From contig CAKTPO010000001.1 in the NCBI GenBank assembly GCA_934591845.1, positions 62,001 to 126,000 of the forward strand: DNA of 64,000 nt, given 5' to 3'. This DNA comes from an uncultured Oscillospiraceae bacterium. GTDB taxonomy: Bacteria; Bacillota; Clostridia; Oscillospirales; Oscillospiraceae. How positions within the stretch are numbered: the stretch's first letter is position 1; each line of letters opens with the position of its first letter. The notes beneath the pieces were generated by a model. The model had not been told where the DNA came from and searched no databases. It saw nothing but the letters and a program-made list of their open reading frames with translations. Positions 40,424 to 48,982 of the stretch are shown here, piece by piece. Both the position numbers and the translations under genes were made by a program.

Positions 40424-40978
40424 ATGGAGAACCTATTGGACTTTTTGAAAAGCCGGAGAAGCACCCGAAAATTTCTTCCCAAGGCCGTTCCCGCCGCGCT
40501 GCGAGATCAGGTTGTGGAGGCCGGACGGTTTGCGCCCAGCGGAATGAACTTGCAGCAGACCCGGTTTTTGGTCATTGAAAACAGGGATGTAATGGATATT
40601 CTTGCAGAATTGGTTCGTCAGGGATTCCAAAAGGCCGGTGTTTCCAGGCCGGAAGATTATGTTTTTCACTACGCCCCTCCTGTTTTTATTGTTGTCTGCA
40701 ATCGAATCGACAACCCCAACAACCAGGCCGATTGCAGCTGCGCCCTGGAAAACATGATGCTCATGGCGAGTTTCTTGGAACTGGGCAGCTGTTGGATCAA
40801 TCAGCTGAAAACCCTCAATGATGATACAGAGATTCTCCATTATCTTGAAACCCTGGGCATGGACCCGGCGGAAAAGCCCTACGGTGCCTTGGCCCTGGGC
40901 TACCCGGATACGCAGAACGGCCTGCCCATCCACGAGAGCAAGCCCCGGACCGGAAACCCGGTGGTGTACATTCCGTAA
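40424..40978 (+). CDS. Nitroreductase family protein
   Basis: A 184-residue FMN-dependent nitroreductase-fold protein. The N-terminal KSRRSTRKFLPKAVP carries the RRSxRxF FMN-binding motif, followed by AGRFAPSGMNLQQTRF (about 40), ENMMLMASFLELGSCWI (about 105) and the C-terminal PYGALALGYPD. It reduces nitro groups, quinones or flavins with NAD(P)H; the natural substrate is unknown. A palindrome in the promoter spacer implies repression. ATG 40424 has AAAGGATG upstream. It is single and convergent with ftsH. Confidence 0.9.
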   Translation: MENLLDFLKSRRSTRKFLPKAVPAALRDQVVEAGRFAPSGMNLQQTRFLVIENRDVMDILAELVRQGFQKAGVSRPEDYVFHYAPPVFIVVCNRIDNPNNQADCSCALENMMLMASFLELGSCWINQLKTLNDDTEILHYLETLGMDPAEKPYGALALGYPDTQNGLPIHESKPRTGNPVVYIP

Positions 40979-41025
40979 AAAAAGACGAGATCAGGATGGC
41001 TTTTGTCATCCCGATCTCGTTTTTT
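40979..41025. terminator. Bidirectional terminator
   Basis: ACGAGATC-AGGATG and CATCC-CGATCTCGT form a long stem, with A-run before and T-run after. It ends both the nitroreductase gene and the ftsH operon. Confidence 0.9.
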
Positions 41026-41044
41026 ACTGTATTCAGCGTTCGCT

Positions 41045-42919
41045 TTATTCCTCCGGCTCCTCGTAGCCGTCCGTCAGGGATGTGGCGGAGGTATCAGAAA
41101 TCTGGCGGCCTTCCATCAAATCCGCAAACTGCGCGCCGCTCATGGTCTCATTGGCCATCAAGTAGTCCACCACCTGATGCAGCTTCTCCCCATCCTGGGT
41201 CAAGATGGCCTTGCAGTCCTCGTAAGCCCGGTCAATGAGGATTTTAACCTCCTCGTCAATGGTTCCGGCGACCTTTTCGGAATAGCTCTTGGTATTCTGG
41301 TAATCCCGACCAATGAACACCTCGCCATCGTCCAGATAGGAAACGGTACCCAGCTTTTCGCACATGCCGTAACGGGCGACCATATCCTTGGCCAGCTTGG
41401 TGGCTCGCTCAATGTCGTTGGAAGCACCTACGGAAATATCCCCTACATACAGCGCCTCTGCCACACGGCCACCCAACAGGCCCACGATTTGTTCGTACAT
41501 TTCATTGCGGGTCAGATTGGAGGAGTCATCCTTAGGCAGGTACCAGGTGGCACCCAGGCTTCTGCCCCGGGGTACAATGGAGATCTGACGCACCGGGTCA
41601 TGGGAGGGCAGTCGATACATGGCCACCGCATGGCCCGCCTCGTGAATAGCAGTGGTCTTCAAATCCCGGCGGGACTGCACATGGCTGTGCTTGGCAGGTC
41701 CTGCCACGATTTTCATAAGGGCCTCGTTGATGTCCTCCATATTGAGAACCATTCTGTCTGCCCGAGCCGCCATAATGGCCGCTTCGTTCAGAAGATTGCT
41801 CAAATCCGCACCGGTAAAGCCGGAAGTCGCCCGGGCGATGGTCCGCAGATTCACGGAATCGTCCAGCTTTTTGTCCTTGGCGTGGACTTTCAGAATTTCT
41901 TCCCGGCCTTTCACATCCGGGCGGTTCACCTGGATCTGCCGGTCGAATCGGCCGGGCCGCAGCAAGGCCGGATCCAGAATGTCCGGACGGTTGGTGGCAG
42001 CAAGCACAATGATCCCCTCGGTATGGCCAAAGCCATCCATTTCCACCAGCAACTGGTTCAAGGTCTGCTCTTTTTCATCATGGCCGCCGCCCAGTCCGGT
42101 GCCGCGCTTGCGGCCAACGGCATCGATCTCGTCAATGAATACAATGGCGGGAGCCAACTTTTTGGCCTGCTCAAACAGGTCCCGGACACGGCTGGCACCA
42201 ACGCCCACATACATTTCAACAAAATCAGAACCGGAAATGGACAGGAACTGTACACCGGCTTCTCCGGCTACAGCCCGGGCCAGCAGGGTCTTGCCCGTAC
42301 CGGGAGGGCCCACCAGCAAAATGCCGTGGGGAATTCTGGCACCGATCTGGGCGAACTTGCCGGGTGCCCGCAAAAAGTCTACGATTTCCTGCAATTCCTC
42401 TTTTTCTTCATCCGCACCGGCTACATCCGCAAAGGTGACTTTCCGTCCGTCAGGAACGCCCAGAACCGTCCGGGCCTTTCCGAAGTTTGCCATGGGATTG
42501 GTGCCGTTCATTTTACCCATCAGCATGGTCCACAGCACCAGCAGCACCACGCCGACGATCAGCAGGGGCAGCACAAAGTCATAGGCAGAAAAGGCCTTTC
42601 CCGGAATCAGGTCGTAGCTTTCCAGCACGCCCTTTTCCTGCTGCTCCCGAAACAGGTCCTCATACTCCTGGAAGAAGCGTTCCGGCTGGGCAAGATTGGC
42701 CTTGATTTCCGTTTGACCCTTCACCGGGGTGTTCAGCTCCATGGTAATGGTATTCTCCCGGACCACAAAGCTTCTGACCTGCTCCTGCTGGATCAGTTCC
42801 ACCACCTGGGAATAGGGTACCGATGGCCCACCGGTGGTCATCAACCCGCTGGCCCAGGAAAGTACCAGAAACAGCGCTGCCAAATACAGCACCGATGGTA
42901 TCAGCTTTTTATAGTTCAA
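41045..42919 (-). CDS. ftsH: ATP-dependent zinc metalloprotease FtsH
   Basis: A 624-residue membrane protease that unfolds and degrades membrane and regulatory proteins. Two helices (about 8-25 and 113-135) flank an extracytoplasmic domain. The AAA module has [19 protein letters not shown] (about 210), [16 protein letters not shown] and the second region of homology [14 protein letters not shown]. The zinc site HEAGH is at about 433. The start is TTG 42919 with AAGGAG 8 bases upstream. It is the last gene of the gdpP operon and follows hpt by 15 bases, the tilS-hpt-ftsH order conserved across Firmicutes. Confidence 0.96.
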   Translation of the reverse strand: MNYKKLIPSVLYLAALFLVLSWASGLMTTGGPSVPYSQVVELIQQEQVRSFVVRENTITMELNTPVKGQTEIKANLAQPERFFQEYEDLFREQQEKGVLESYDLIPGKAFSAYDFVLPLLIVGVVLLVLWTMLMGKMNGTNPMANFGKARTVLGVPDGRKVTFADVAGADEEKEELQEIVDFLRAPGKFAQIGARIPHGILLVGPPGTGKTLLARAVAGEAGVQFLSISGSDFVEMYVGVGASRVRDLFEQAKKLAPAIVFIDEIDAVGRKRGTGLGGGHDEKEQTLNQLLVEMDGFGHTEGIIVLAATNRPDILDPALLRPGRFDRQIQVNRPDVKGREEILKVHAKDKKLDDSVNLRTIARATSGFTGADLSNLLNEAAIMAARADRMVLNMEDINEALMKIVAGPAKHSHVQSRRDLKTTAIHEAGHAVAMYRLPSHDPVRQISIVPRGRSLGATWYLPKDDSSNLTRNEMYEQIVGLLGGRVAEALYVGDISVGASNDIERATKLAKDMVARYGMCEKLGTVSYLDDGEVFIGRDYQNTKSYSEKVAGTIDEEVKILIDRAYEDCKAILTQDGEKLHQVVDYLMANETMSGAQFADLMEGRQISDTSATSLTDGYEEPEE

Positions 42920-42934
42920 AATAGAAACTCCTTA

Positions 42935-43477
42935 TTAATCGCAATATACTTCCGGCTTCAAAACACCGATATAGGGAAGATTGCGATAGTATTCGTTGTA
43001 ATCCAGGCCATAGCCCACCACAAACTCATTGGGGACGGTGTAGCCCACATAGTCGGGTTTCAGGGTAATACCGGGCTTCCGACGCTCGGGCTTATCCAGG
43101 AACGTACAGATTTTCAAAGATGCAGGCTCTTTGGACAGAAGATGCCGATAGGTAAAGTCCAGAGAATTGCCGGTATCATAAATGTCTTCCAATATCAGCA
43201 CATGGCGACCCTTAATATCAGAGGAAATATCCCGCTTGACCTCCATATTGCCCGTGGAAGCAGTTCCGGCATAGGACGAGATCCACATAAAATCCATCTG
43301 GCAGGGGGTCTTGATTTCCCGGATCATATCCGCATAGAAAACCACCACGCCTTTGAGAACACCCACGATCACAGGGGACTTGCCCTCATAATCCCGGGTC
43401 AGTTCCTCGCCCAGTTCCCGAACACGCTGACGGATCTGTTCTTCGGTAAGCAGGACCTTCAGAATATCATTTTCCAT
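42935..43477 (-). CDS. hpt: Hypoxanthine phosphoribosyltransferase
   Basis: A 180-residue purine salvage enzyme making IMP or GMP from hypoxanthine or guanine and PRPP. The PRPP motif VLILEDIYDTGNSLDF (about 95) and VVFYADMIREI are typical. ATG 43477 has GGAGG 8 bases upstream and lies inside the end of tilS (11-base overlap), so the two are translationally coupled. The purine permease at 21436 could supply its substrates. Confidence 0.95.
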   Translation of the reverse strand: MENDILKVLLTEEQIRQRVRELGEELTRDYEGKSPVIVGVLKGVVVFYADMIREIKTPCQMDFMWISSYAGTASTGNMEVKRDISSDIKGRHVLILEDIYDTGNSLDFTYRHLLSKEPASLKICTFLDKPERRKPGITLKPDYVGYTVPNEFVVGYGLDYNEYYRNLPYIGVLKPEVYCD

Positions 43478-44768
43478 TCTCCGTACCTCCATTATTCTTC
43501 TCTTGATTGTTTGACACCAGCCGCACCCACACAGCGGGCAGTGTCAAAGCCCGGCGTTCCTCGGAAACACCCAGGCCAAAAACCGCCAGAACGCCCCTGT
43601 CATCCGCCAGAACAGGAACCATTGGGCGTTTTGATGCAGGGATCTTGCGGTCGATATACAGTTTTTTCAAGGATTTTGTTCCACCGGAAAGGGTCATGCA
43701 GTCACCGGCCATCCGGCTTCTCAGCACAAGGGTTCCCTGTGGCTGAATATAAAAGCCATTCCCACCGGAAAGTGTATCTGCCGGGGTGCATTGGACTGTC
43801 ACCCCGAGTTCTGGGATTTCCGTGCATCCCGGACATTGCAACGGGTAAGCTAGAAGTGTCTGCACCCGTTCCCGCTTCACCAGCCGGTCATATTCTCTGC
43901 CAATGGTGACTCCACCGGGAAACTGCATGGAAGCCGAGGGATTCCAGTGAAACACCAACGATTCCATTTGAAGGATGTGTACCTGTTCCGGTTCCTTTAC
44001 CCCGCTGTCTTTTAGGAAACGCTCCAAAAGTCGATGGCGAATGGGCCCGGGCAGTTCTTTCAGCTGGGATACCGGCGGCATGGTTTCCGGCAGTAAGGAC
44101 TGCAAAAAGGCTTCCTCCTGCCGCAAGTTCTGCGCCATGGCCGACAGGTTTTCACCGATTCTTGGATTCTCCTGCCGCAAAAGGGGCATGATCTCATGGC
44201 GAACCCGGTTCCTCAAAAAGGCATTTTCTCCGTTGGAACTGTCCTCTACATGGGAAAGGGCATATTCCTCCAAGAACGCCTCCACTTCTTCTCTGGTAAT
44301 GGAAAGCATGGGGCGAATAATATTCCCGTTGACCGGTGCAATAGCCCCCAGCCCCTTTAATCCGGTGCCTCGCAGCAGCCGCAGCAGAACGGTTTCGGCA
44401 TTATCATCCGCCGTGTGGGCTGTTGCCACCTTGCCGGGAAGACTTCGCAGGAAAGCGTATCGGGCCTCTCTGGCCGAGGCCTCCAGACCCTTTTTCCCGG
44501 GCAATACCTTGGCCCCGGAGACATGGAGAGGAATGCCGTAGCTTTGGCAGAACGCCCGGACAAAGGCTTCATCCCGGTGGGATTCTTCTCCACGAAGATG
44601 GTGGTTAAAGTGGGCGGCTTCCAGGGTAATGCCCAGTTCTTCCTTTAATAGGTAAAGCCCAAAAGTCAGGGCCACCGAGTCCGCCCCGCCGGACAGGGCC
44701 ACGATCACCCGGTCTCCCGGCTGAATCATGCGGTTGGTTTTCAGGAAAGCCCGGAGTTTACTCAGCAT
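43467..44768 (-). CDS. tilS: tRNA(Ile)-lysidine synthetase
   Basis: A 433-residue PP-loop enzyme that turns C34 of the AUA-reading tRNA-Ile into lysidine using ATP and lysine. The ATP pyrophosphatase motif VALSGGADSVAL is at about 27-38. HFNHHLRGEESHRDE, TAHTADDNAETVLLRLLRGTGLKGL and RPMLSITREEVEAFL follow, then C-terminal TilS domains. ATG 44768 overlaps the dnaB stop (ATGCTGAGTAA). It overlaps hpt at its end. Confidence 0.94.
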   Translation of the reverse strand: MLSKLRAFLKTNRMIQPGDRVIVALSGGADSVALTFGLYLLKEELGITLEAAHFNHHLRGEESHRDEAFVRAFCQSYGIPLHVSGAKVLPGKKGLEASAREARYAFLRSLPGKVATAHTADDNAETVLLRLLRGTGLKGLGAIAPVNGNIIRPMLSITREEVEAFLEEYALSHVEDSSNGENAFLRNRVRHEIMPLLRQENPRIGENLSAMAQNLRQEEAFLQSLLPETMPPVSQLKELPGPIRHRLLERFLKDSGVKEPEQVHILQMESLVFHWNPSASMQFPGGVTIGREYDRLVKRERVQTLLAYPLQCPGCTEIPELGVTVQCTPADTLSGGNGFYIQPQGTLVLRSRMAGDCMTLSGGTKSLKKLYIDRKIPASKRPMVPVLADDRGVLAVFGLGVSEERRALTLPAVWVRLVSNNQEKNNGGTENGK

Positions 44769-46095
44769 GTTTCCACTCCCGGTCCGCAAAGGACTGATAT
44801 TGGCCGATCCACTGGAGCTTTACCGCACCGGTTTCGCCGTGACGGTTTTTGGCCACGATGCACTCGGCAATACCCTTATCCTCGGTATTGGGGTTATAAT
44901 ACTCATCCCGATAAATGAACATCACGGAGTCCGCATCCTGTTCAATGGCACCGGATTCCCGGAGATCCGACAGTATGGGCCGCTTGTCAGTACGGCTTTC
45001 CACCGCACGGGAGAGCTGACTCAGGCAAATCACCGGCACATTCAGTTCCTTGGCCATGATTTTAAGAGAACGGGAAATCTCACCTACAACGACCACTCGG
45101 TTTTCACTGTTCTTTCCGTAGCCGGAGCCTTGCATCAGCTGCAAATAATCGATGATGATCAGGCCCAGATTGTCCAGGCGGCGGCATTTTGCGTTAATAT
45201 CCGCAACCGTTACCGTGGGATTGTCGTCAATACGAATATCCATCCGGCTCAGTTCATCGGAAGCCATGCACAGTTTGGTCCATTCCTCATCCGTCAGCTT
45301 GCCGGTTGCCAGCTTTTGCAGTTCCACATAGCTCTTATTGGCCAGCAAACGCATGGCCAGCTGTTCCCGGGACATTTCCAGGTTGAAAATCGCCACGGTT
45401 TTCTTGTAGGTATGGGCTACATTGGCACCGATATTCAAAGCAAAGGAAGATTTACCCATGGCAGGGCGGGCTGCGATCAGCAGAAGGTCGGACTTGTTCA
45501 GGCCGTTGATCTTGCTGTCCAGATCTTTTAGTCCCGTGGACATGCCTGCAATGGCAGAATCCGACTGGGATAGCTCGTCCAGGCGGTCAAATACCTTGTG
45601 CAGTGTGGTACCGATATGCTCCAGACTGTCCCCCCGCTCGCCTTTCCGGAGGGCGTAGATTTTCTTTTCCGCCGTTTCCAGAATCTCTCCGGCAGTACCT
45701 GTCTGCTCGTAGACCATCTCGGAAATATCGCCCGCCGCCTGGCCCAGACCACGGAGCATGGACTTTTCCTGGACGATATTGGCATAGCGCACCACATTGG
45801 CAGCGGTGGGCGTGATCTCCATCAGCTGCATCACGTACTCTTTGGAGTTGTCGTGATAATAGCCCAGCTCTTTGAGCTTATCCAGAACGGTCACAGGGTC
45901 GATGGTCTCGGAGAAATTGAACATGGTATAAACCGTTTCATAAATCTCCCGGTTCTGTTCCAGGTAAAAATCCTCCGGCTTGAGGATCCCGATGACCTCT
46001 GCTACGCACCGGCTATCGATGAGAATAGAGCCTAATACGGCCTGCTCTGCCTCCAAGGACTGGGGCTGCTGTCTGGCCAACAATTCTTCATCCAT
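44758..46095 (-). CDS. dnaB: Replicative DNA helicase DnaB
   Basis: A 445-residue hexameric helicase that unwinds DNA at the replication fork. The N-terminal domain (about 8-110) starts PQSLEAEQAVLGSILIDSRC. The RecA-like part has Walker A ARPAMGKSSFALNIG (about 210), LEMSREQLAMRLL and IIIDYLQLM (about 305), with LSQLSRAVESRTDKRPILSD following. The length is normal with no intein. ATG 46095 follows AAAGGAG. It lies between rplI (33 bases) and tilS (overlap). Confidence 0.96.
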   Translation of the reverse strand: MDEELLARQQPQSLEAEQAVLGSILIDSRCVAEVIGILKPEDFYLEQNREIYETVYTMFNFSETIDPVTVLDKLKELGYYHDNSKEYVMQLMEITPTAANVVRYANIVQEKSMLRGLGQAAGDISEMVYEQTGTAGEILETAEKKIYALRKGERGDSLEHIGTTLHKVFDRLDELSQSDSAIAGMSTGLKDLDSKINGLNKSDLLLIAARPAMGKSSFALNIGANVAHTYKKTVAIFNLEMSREQLAMRLLANKSYVELQKLATGKLTDEEWTKLCMASDELSRMDIRIDDNPTVTVADINAKCRRLDNLGLIIIDYLQLMQGSGYGKNSENRVVVVGEISRSLKIMAKELNVPVICLSQLSRAVESRTDKRPILSDLRESGAIEQDADSVMFIYRDEYYNPNTEDKGIAECIVAKNRHGETGAVKLQWIGQYQSFADREWKHAE

Positions 46096-46128
46096 AGCTT
46101 CTCTCCTTTGCGCAACTATAATCGGGCA

Positions 46129-46575
46129 TTATGCCTCTACGATTTTTACCGTCAGAGGCGCTGTGATCTCGTAACCCAGCTTGCAGGTCACGGTGTAAGT
46201 GCCAACGTTCTTAATGGCATCGGCAATGACGATTTTCCGCTTGTCCAGGGTGATTCCGGCGGCTGCTTTCAGTGCATCCGCAATTTCCTGGTTGGTGATG
46301 GAGCCGAACAGCCGCCCGTTTCCACCGCCCTTGGCCGTAACGGTGACCGTCAGTTCCCGGAGCTTCTTGGAGGTTTCCATGGCCTCTGCCTTCTCCTTGG
46401 CAATCCGCTCCTGGGTGGCCTTATCGTTCATGCGCATGGTGTTCACCGCATCGGCAGTAGCCTCAATGGCGATTTTTCTGGGCAGCATATAGTTCCGGGC
46501 GTAGCCGTCAGAAACTTCCAACATCTGGCCTTTCTTGCCCTTTCCACGAACATCTTGCAGTAAAATAACTTTCAT
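46129..46575 (-). CDS. rplI: 50S ribosomal protein L9
   Basis: 148 residues with the L9 N-domain [20 protein letters not shown] and [20 protein letters not shown], a long connecting helix and the C-domain [17 protein letters not shown]. It binds 23S rRNA and stabilises reading frame. The start was set at the third ATG (46575), which has AAGGAG 9 bases upstream; the earlier ATGs are too close to or before that site. It lies 13 bases after gdpP. Confidence 0.95.
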   Translation of the reverse strand: MKVILLQDVRGKGKKGQMLEVSDGYARNYMLPRKIAIEATADAVNTMRMNDKATQERIAKEKAEAMETSKKLRELTVTVTAKGGGNGRLFGSITNQEIADALKAAAGITLDKRKIVIADAIKNVGTYTVTCKLGYEITAPLTVKIVEA

Positions 46576-46588
46576 TTTCATATTCTCC

Positions 46589-48556
46589 TTATTCTTCATA
46601 GAACGCATCAATTGATGCGATCAGTTTATCCAACGCATCCTTTACGCTGACACCCTGCATCTGTGCCCCGGCAGTTGCAGCGTTTCCGCCGCCGCCCAGG
46701 GGTTCCAGAATCACCTGCACGTTGGCAGAGCCAATGCTGCGGGCAGAAATGATGGTCACATCTCCATCGGGGTACAGCACAAAGGAAGCAGTGATACCGG
46801 AAATATTCAGCAGTTCATCTGCCGCCTGGGCAGCCAGGATTCTGCTTGTGGTCTGCTCCAAAGCCGCAATGGCCAGTTCATCCCGATAGAGCTTGGCTTC
46901 CTTAATGATTTGGTACTTTTCCAGGGTGTCATGGAAGTCGTTTTGCAGCAGAAGCTTCACTTCCGTGGTATCCGCACCCAGGCGGCGAAGCACTGCTGCC
47001 GCTTCAAAGGTACGCTCCCCGGTCCGGACATTAAAGAACTTGGTGTCCAGGCAGATACCGGCCATCAGGCTCTTGGCTTCAATGGGCAGTACATCCCGGC
47101 CTTCCACCGCATAGGTCACAAGTTCCGTTACCAGCTCCGAAGCGGAGGAGGCGTAGGTTTCGTGAAGATTGACCACCACGGGGTTGATATAATCTGCGGC
47201 CCGGCGGTGATGGTCCACCACACAGACCTTGGAAATGGCTTCCAGCAGAGGCTTAAACTCCACCTGATCCGGCCGGTTGGTATCCACCACGATCAGAATG
47301 CTCTTGTTGTCACAGGCAAGCAGGGCATCCTGGCCGGAAATAAACACGTCCCGATACTCCGGCACATTCCGAAGCTCTTCCAGCAGTCTGGGACAGGCGT
47401 TGTTTTCCAAATCAATGACAATGCTGGCCTTCTTGCCCTTCTTCCGGCACAGGCAATTGATGCCCACGGCAGCACCCAGAGAATCCAGATCCGCACTTCG
47501 GTGGCCCATTATAAATACATGGTCGCTTTGGGCGATCAGCTCCATCAAAGAATTGGCTGTCACTCTGGAACGGACCTTGCTGCGGTACTCGGTTTCCTTG
47601 CTGCGGCCGCCGTAGAAATCAAAGTTGAACCGGTCCTTGATAACCGCCTGGTCACCGCCCCGGCTCAGGGCCATTTCAATACTCAATGCCGCAAAGCTGT
47701 AGCCTTCTTCAAAATCCGCACCGTCTACGCCCAGACCGATGGAAATAGAGGCGGCCAGGCCAGAGGGGCTGGCAATTTTATGGATTTTTTCCAGCAGAGA
47801 GAATTTATCCGCCTTGGCCCGTTCCAAATCCCGTTTTTCAAAAATAAACAGGAACCGGTTTCGCTCTAACCGGCGCAAAAGGCCCCGGTAATCCTCTGTC
47901 CACTGGGTAATGGTGTCGTTCAGATTGGCGTTCAGCTTGGAAATGGCACTTTCCGTCAAATTCTGGGTCATTTCCTCGTAGTTATCAATGAGAATAATGG
48001 CAACCACAGGACGGGAGCGGATATATTCATCCCGCACCTGGTACATTTCCGTTAAATCGCTGAGGTACAAAACCGCCAATCTGCTTCCGGCAGAGCGGAG
48101 CATGGTCCCGTAAACCCGGTAACGGCCCTTGCCCAGCATCACGTCCTGGGGGGCTTCATTTTTTCCCGCTGTCAGAAAATCCAAGGTAATACCGGGCAGC
48201 ACATCCCCAAGCTTTTCATCGGACAGTGCCTTCAAGCCGCCGCTGAGCTGGGAGAAACGGTAATTCTCCCAAACAACGGTTCCGTCGTCCATCTGTACCA
48301 TCAGAGCCGGCAGCGGGCCATCCCCTTTGCAGACACTCTCCATGGAATCCGGGTCCGATTGCAGATACTGCTGCAAAGCCCGCTTCCGGTATTGCCGCTC
48401 CACCAGGTAAAACACCAGGGTCAGCAGAGCGACCACCAGCTCCCCCACGCCGATCCATGTTTTACCCGTCAAAAAAGCAAGGGCGCAAAAGCCAAACAGT
48501 ATTATAAAATAGATACCCTTCCCGGGTTTCAGCAGTCGCTCCAGCTTCTTCTCCAT
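46589..48556 (-). CDS. gdpP: Cyclic-di-AMP phosphodiesterase GdpP
   Basis: A 655-residue membrane enzyme hydrolysing c-di-AMP, the second messenger for potassium and osmotic balance and wall stress. Two N-terminal helices (about 14-52), a PAS-like region (about 60-150), a degenerate GGDEF domain (about 165-300) and DHH-DHHA1 modules follow. The DHH site shows [18 protein letters not shown] (about 342), the VVDTNRPDQ motif and [14 protein letters not shown] (about 425). The C-terminal [15 protein letters not shown] is the DHHA1 substrate loop. ATG 48556 has AAGGGG upstream. It is the first gene of the operon running to ftsH. Confidence 0.94.
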   Translation of the reverse strand: MEKKLERLLKPGKGIYFIILFGFCALAFLTGKTWIGVGELVVALLTLVFYLVERQYRKRALQQYLQSDPDSMESVCKGDGPLPALMVQMDDGTVVWENYRFSQLSGGLKALSDEKLGDVLPGITLDFLTAGKNEAPQDVMLGKGRYRVYGTMLRSAGSRLAVLYLSDLTEMYQVRDEYIRSRPVVAIILIDNYEEMTQNLTESAISKLNANLNDTITQWTEDYRGLLRRLERNRFLFIFEKRDLERAKADKFSLLEKIHKIASPSGLAASISIGLGVDGADFEEGYSFAALSIEMALSRGGDQAVIKDRFNFDFYGGRSKETEYRSKVRSRVTANSLMELIAQSDHVFIMGHRSADLDSLGAAVGINCLCRKKGKKASIVIDLENNACPRLLEELRNVPEYRDVFISGQDALLACDNKSILIVVDTNRPDQVEFKPLLEAISKVCVVDHHRRAADYINPVVVNLHETYASSASELVTELVTYAVEGRDVLPIEAKSLMAGICLDTKFFNVRTGERTFEAAAVLRRLGADTTEVKLLLQNDFHDTLEKYQIIKEAKLYRDELAIAALEQTTSRILAAQAADELLNISGITASFVLYPDGDVTIISARSIGSANVQVILEPLGGGGNAATAGAQMQGVSVKDALDKLIASIDAFYEE

Positions 48557-48594
48557 TGTCCGGCCCCTTCCTGTATGCAATTATAGGTTATTTT

Positions 48595-48623
48595 ATTATA
48601 GCAAACAAGCCGCCTATTGGCAA
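48595..48623 (-). promoter_or_regulatory. Promoter of the gdpP operon
   Basis: Minus-strand TTGCCA (48618-48623), 17 bases, TATAAT (48595-48600) with an upstream TTTGC, giving an extended -10. It lies 39 bases before gdpP. No other good promoter was noticed before ftsH. Confidence 0.8.
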
Positions 48624-48690
48624 CTGTTTTTCTGCGCTTTTTCGCTTCTAAAAAAGTTTTCAAAAATAAATGTATACTTTTTGAGGAAGC

Positions 48691-48701
48691 TGTGCTATAA
48701 T
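48691..48701 (+). promoter_or_regulatory. Extended -10 promoter of RNase J leader
   Basis: TGTGCTATAAT, with TATAAT at 48696-48701; the -35 at 17 bases is weak (TATACT). The predicted start near 48708 gives a leader of about 275 bases before rnj. Confidence 0.6.
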
Positions 48702-48707
48702 ACCTGA

Positions 48708-48982
48708 CGAATTGCGCAGGTAGGCAGACCTGGCAGACAAAACAGAAGGGCACTTCGTGCCCCCAAAGAAGCCCCTTTTCTTTTGGTTCCCCGCAATTGC
48801 CTCCGGGCACCCAGGCGGACCGGCCGGAATGAAAAATGCCTGTCCATACGGCAGGGGTAACTTTATTTGGAATATATGCAGGCGTTTCTCGGAGAAAAAC
48901 GGCGTTACAGGGCCATCTTTTCCCGACACGGCTGCTTTGTTTGCTATGTAATTTTAGAGTATTGATGTTTTGAAAGGAGTTA
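48708..48982 (+). promoter_or_regulatory. Long, structured-looking leader of RNase J gene
   Basis: About 275 bases without a convincing gene. Visible pairings: AATTGCG (about 48710-48716) with CGCAATT (about 48793-48799), enclosing CAGGT/ACCTG, the tetraloop hairpin GGGCAC-TTC-GTGCCC and CCAAAGAA/TTCTTTTGG. Further hairpins follow, such as CCTG/CAGG and CGTTTCTC/GAGAAAAACG. A 40-codon ATG frame at 48830 lacks a ribosome site. It may be an autoregulatory 5' UTR, since RNase J/E genes often control their own mRNA, or a separate small RNA. Confidence 0.45.

Noticed and set aside
41003-43909. A 968-codon plus-strand open frame
   Set aside because: It is the in-phase antisense of ftsH and hpt, with the same codon-bias cause. 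The sense strand has Walker, SRH and HEAGH motifs.
48708-48982. 6S RNA or a 40-codon peptide gene
   Set aside because: The central bubble and closing stem of 6S RNA could not be drawn, and the ATG at 48830 has no ribosome site. It was kept only as an unnamed leader.
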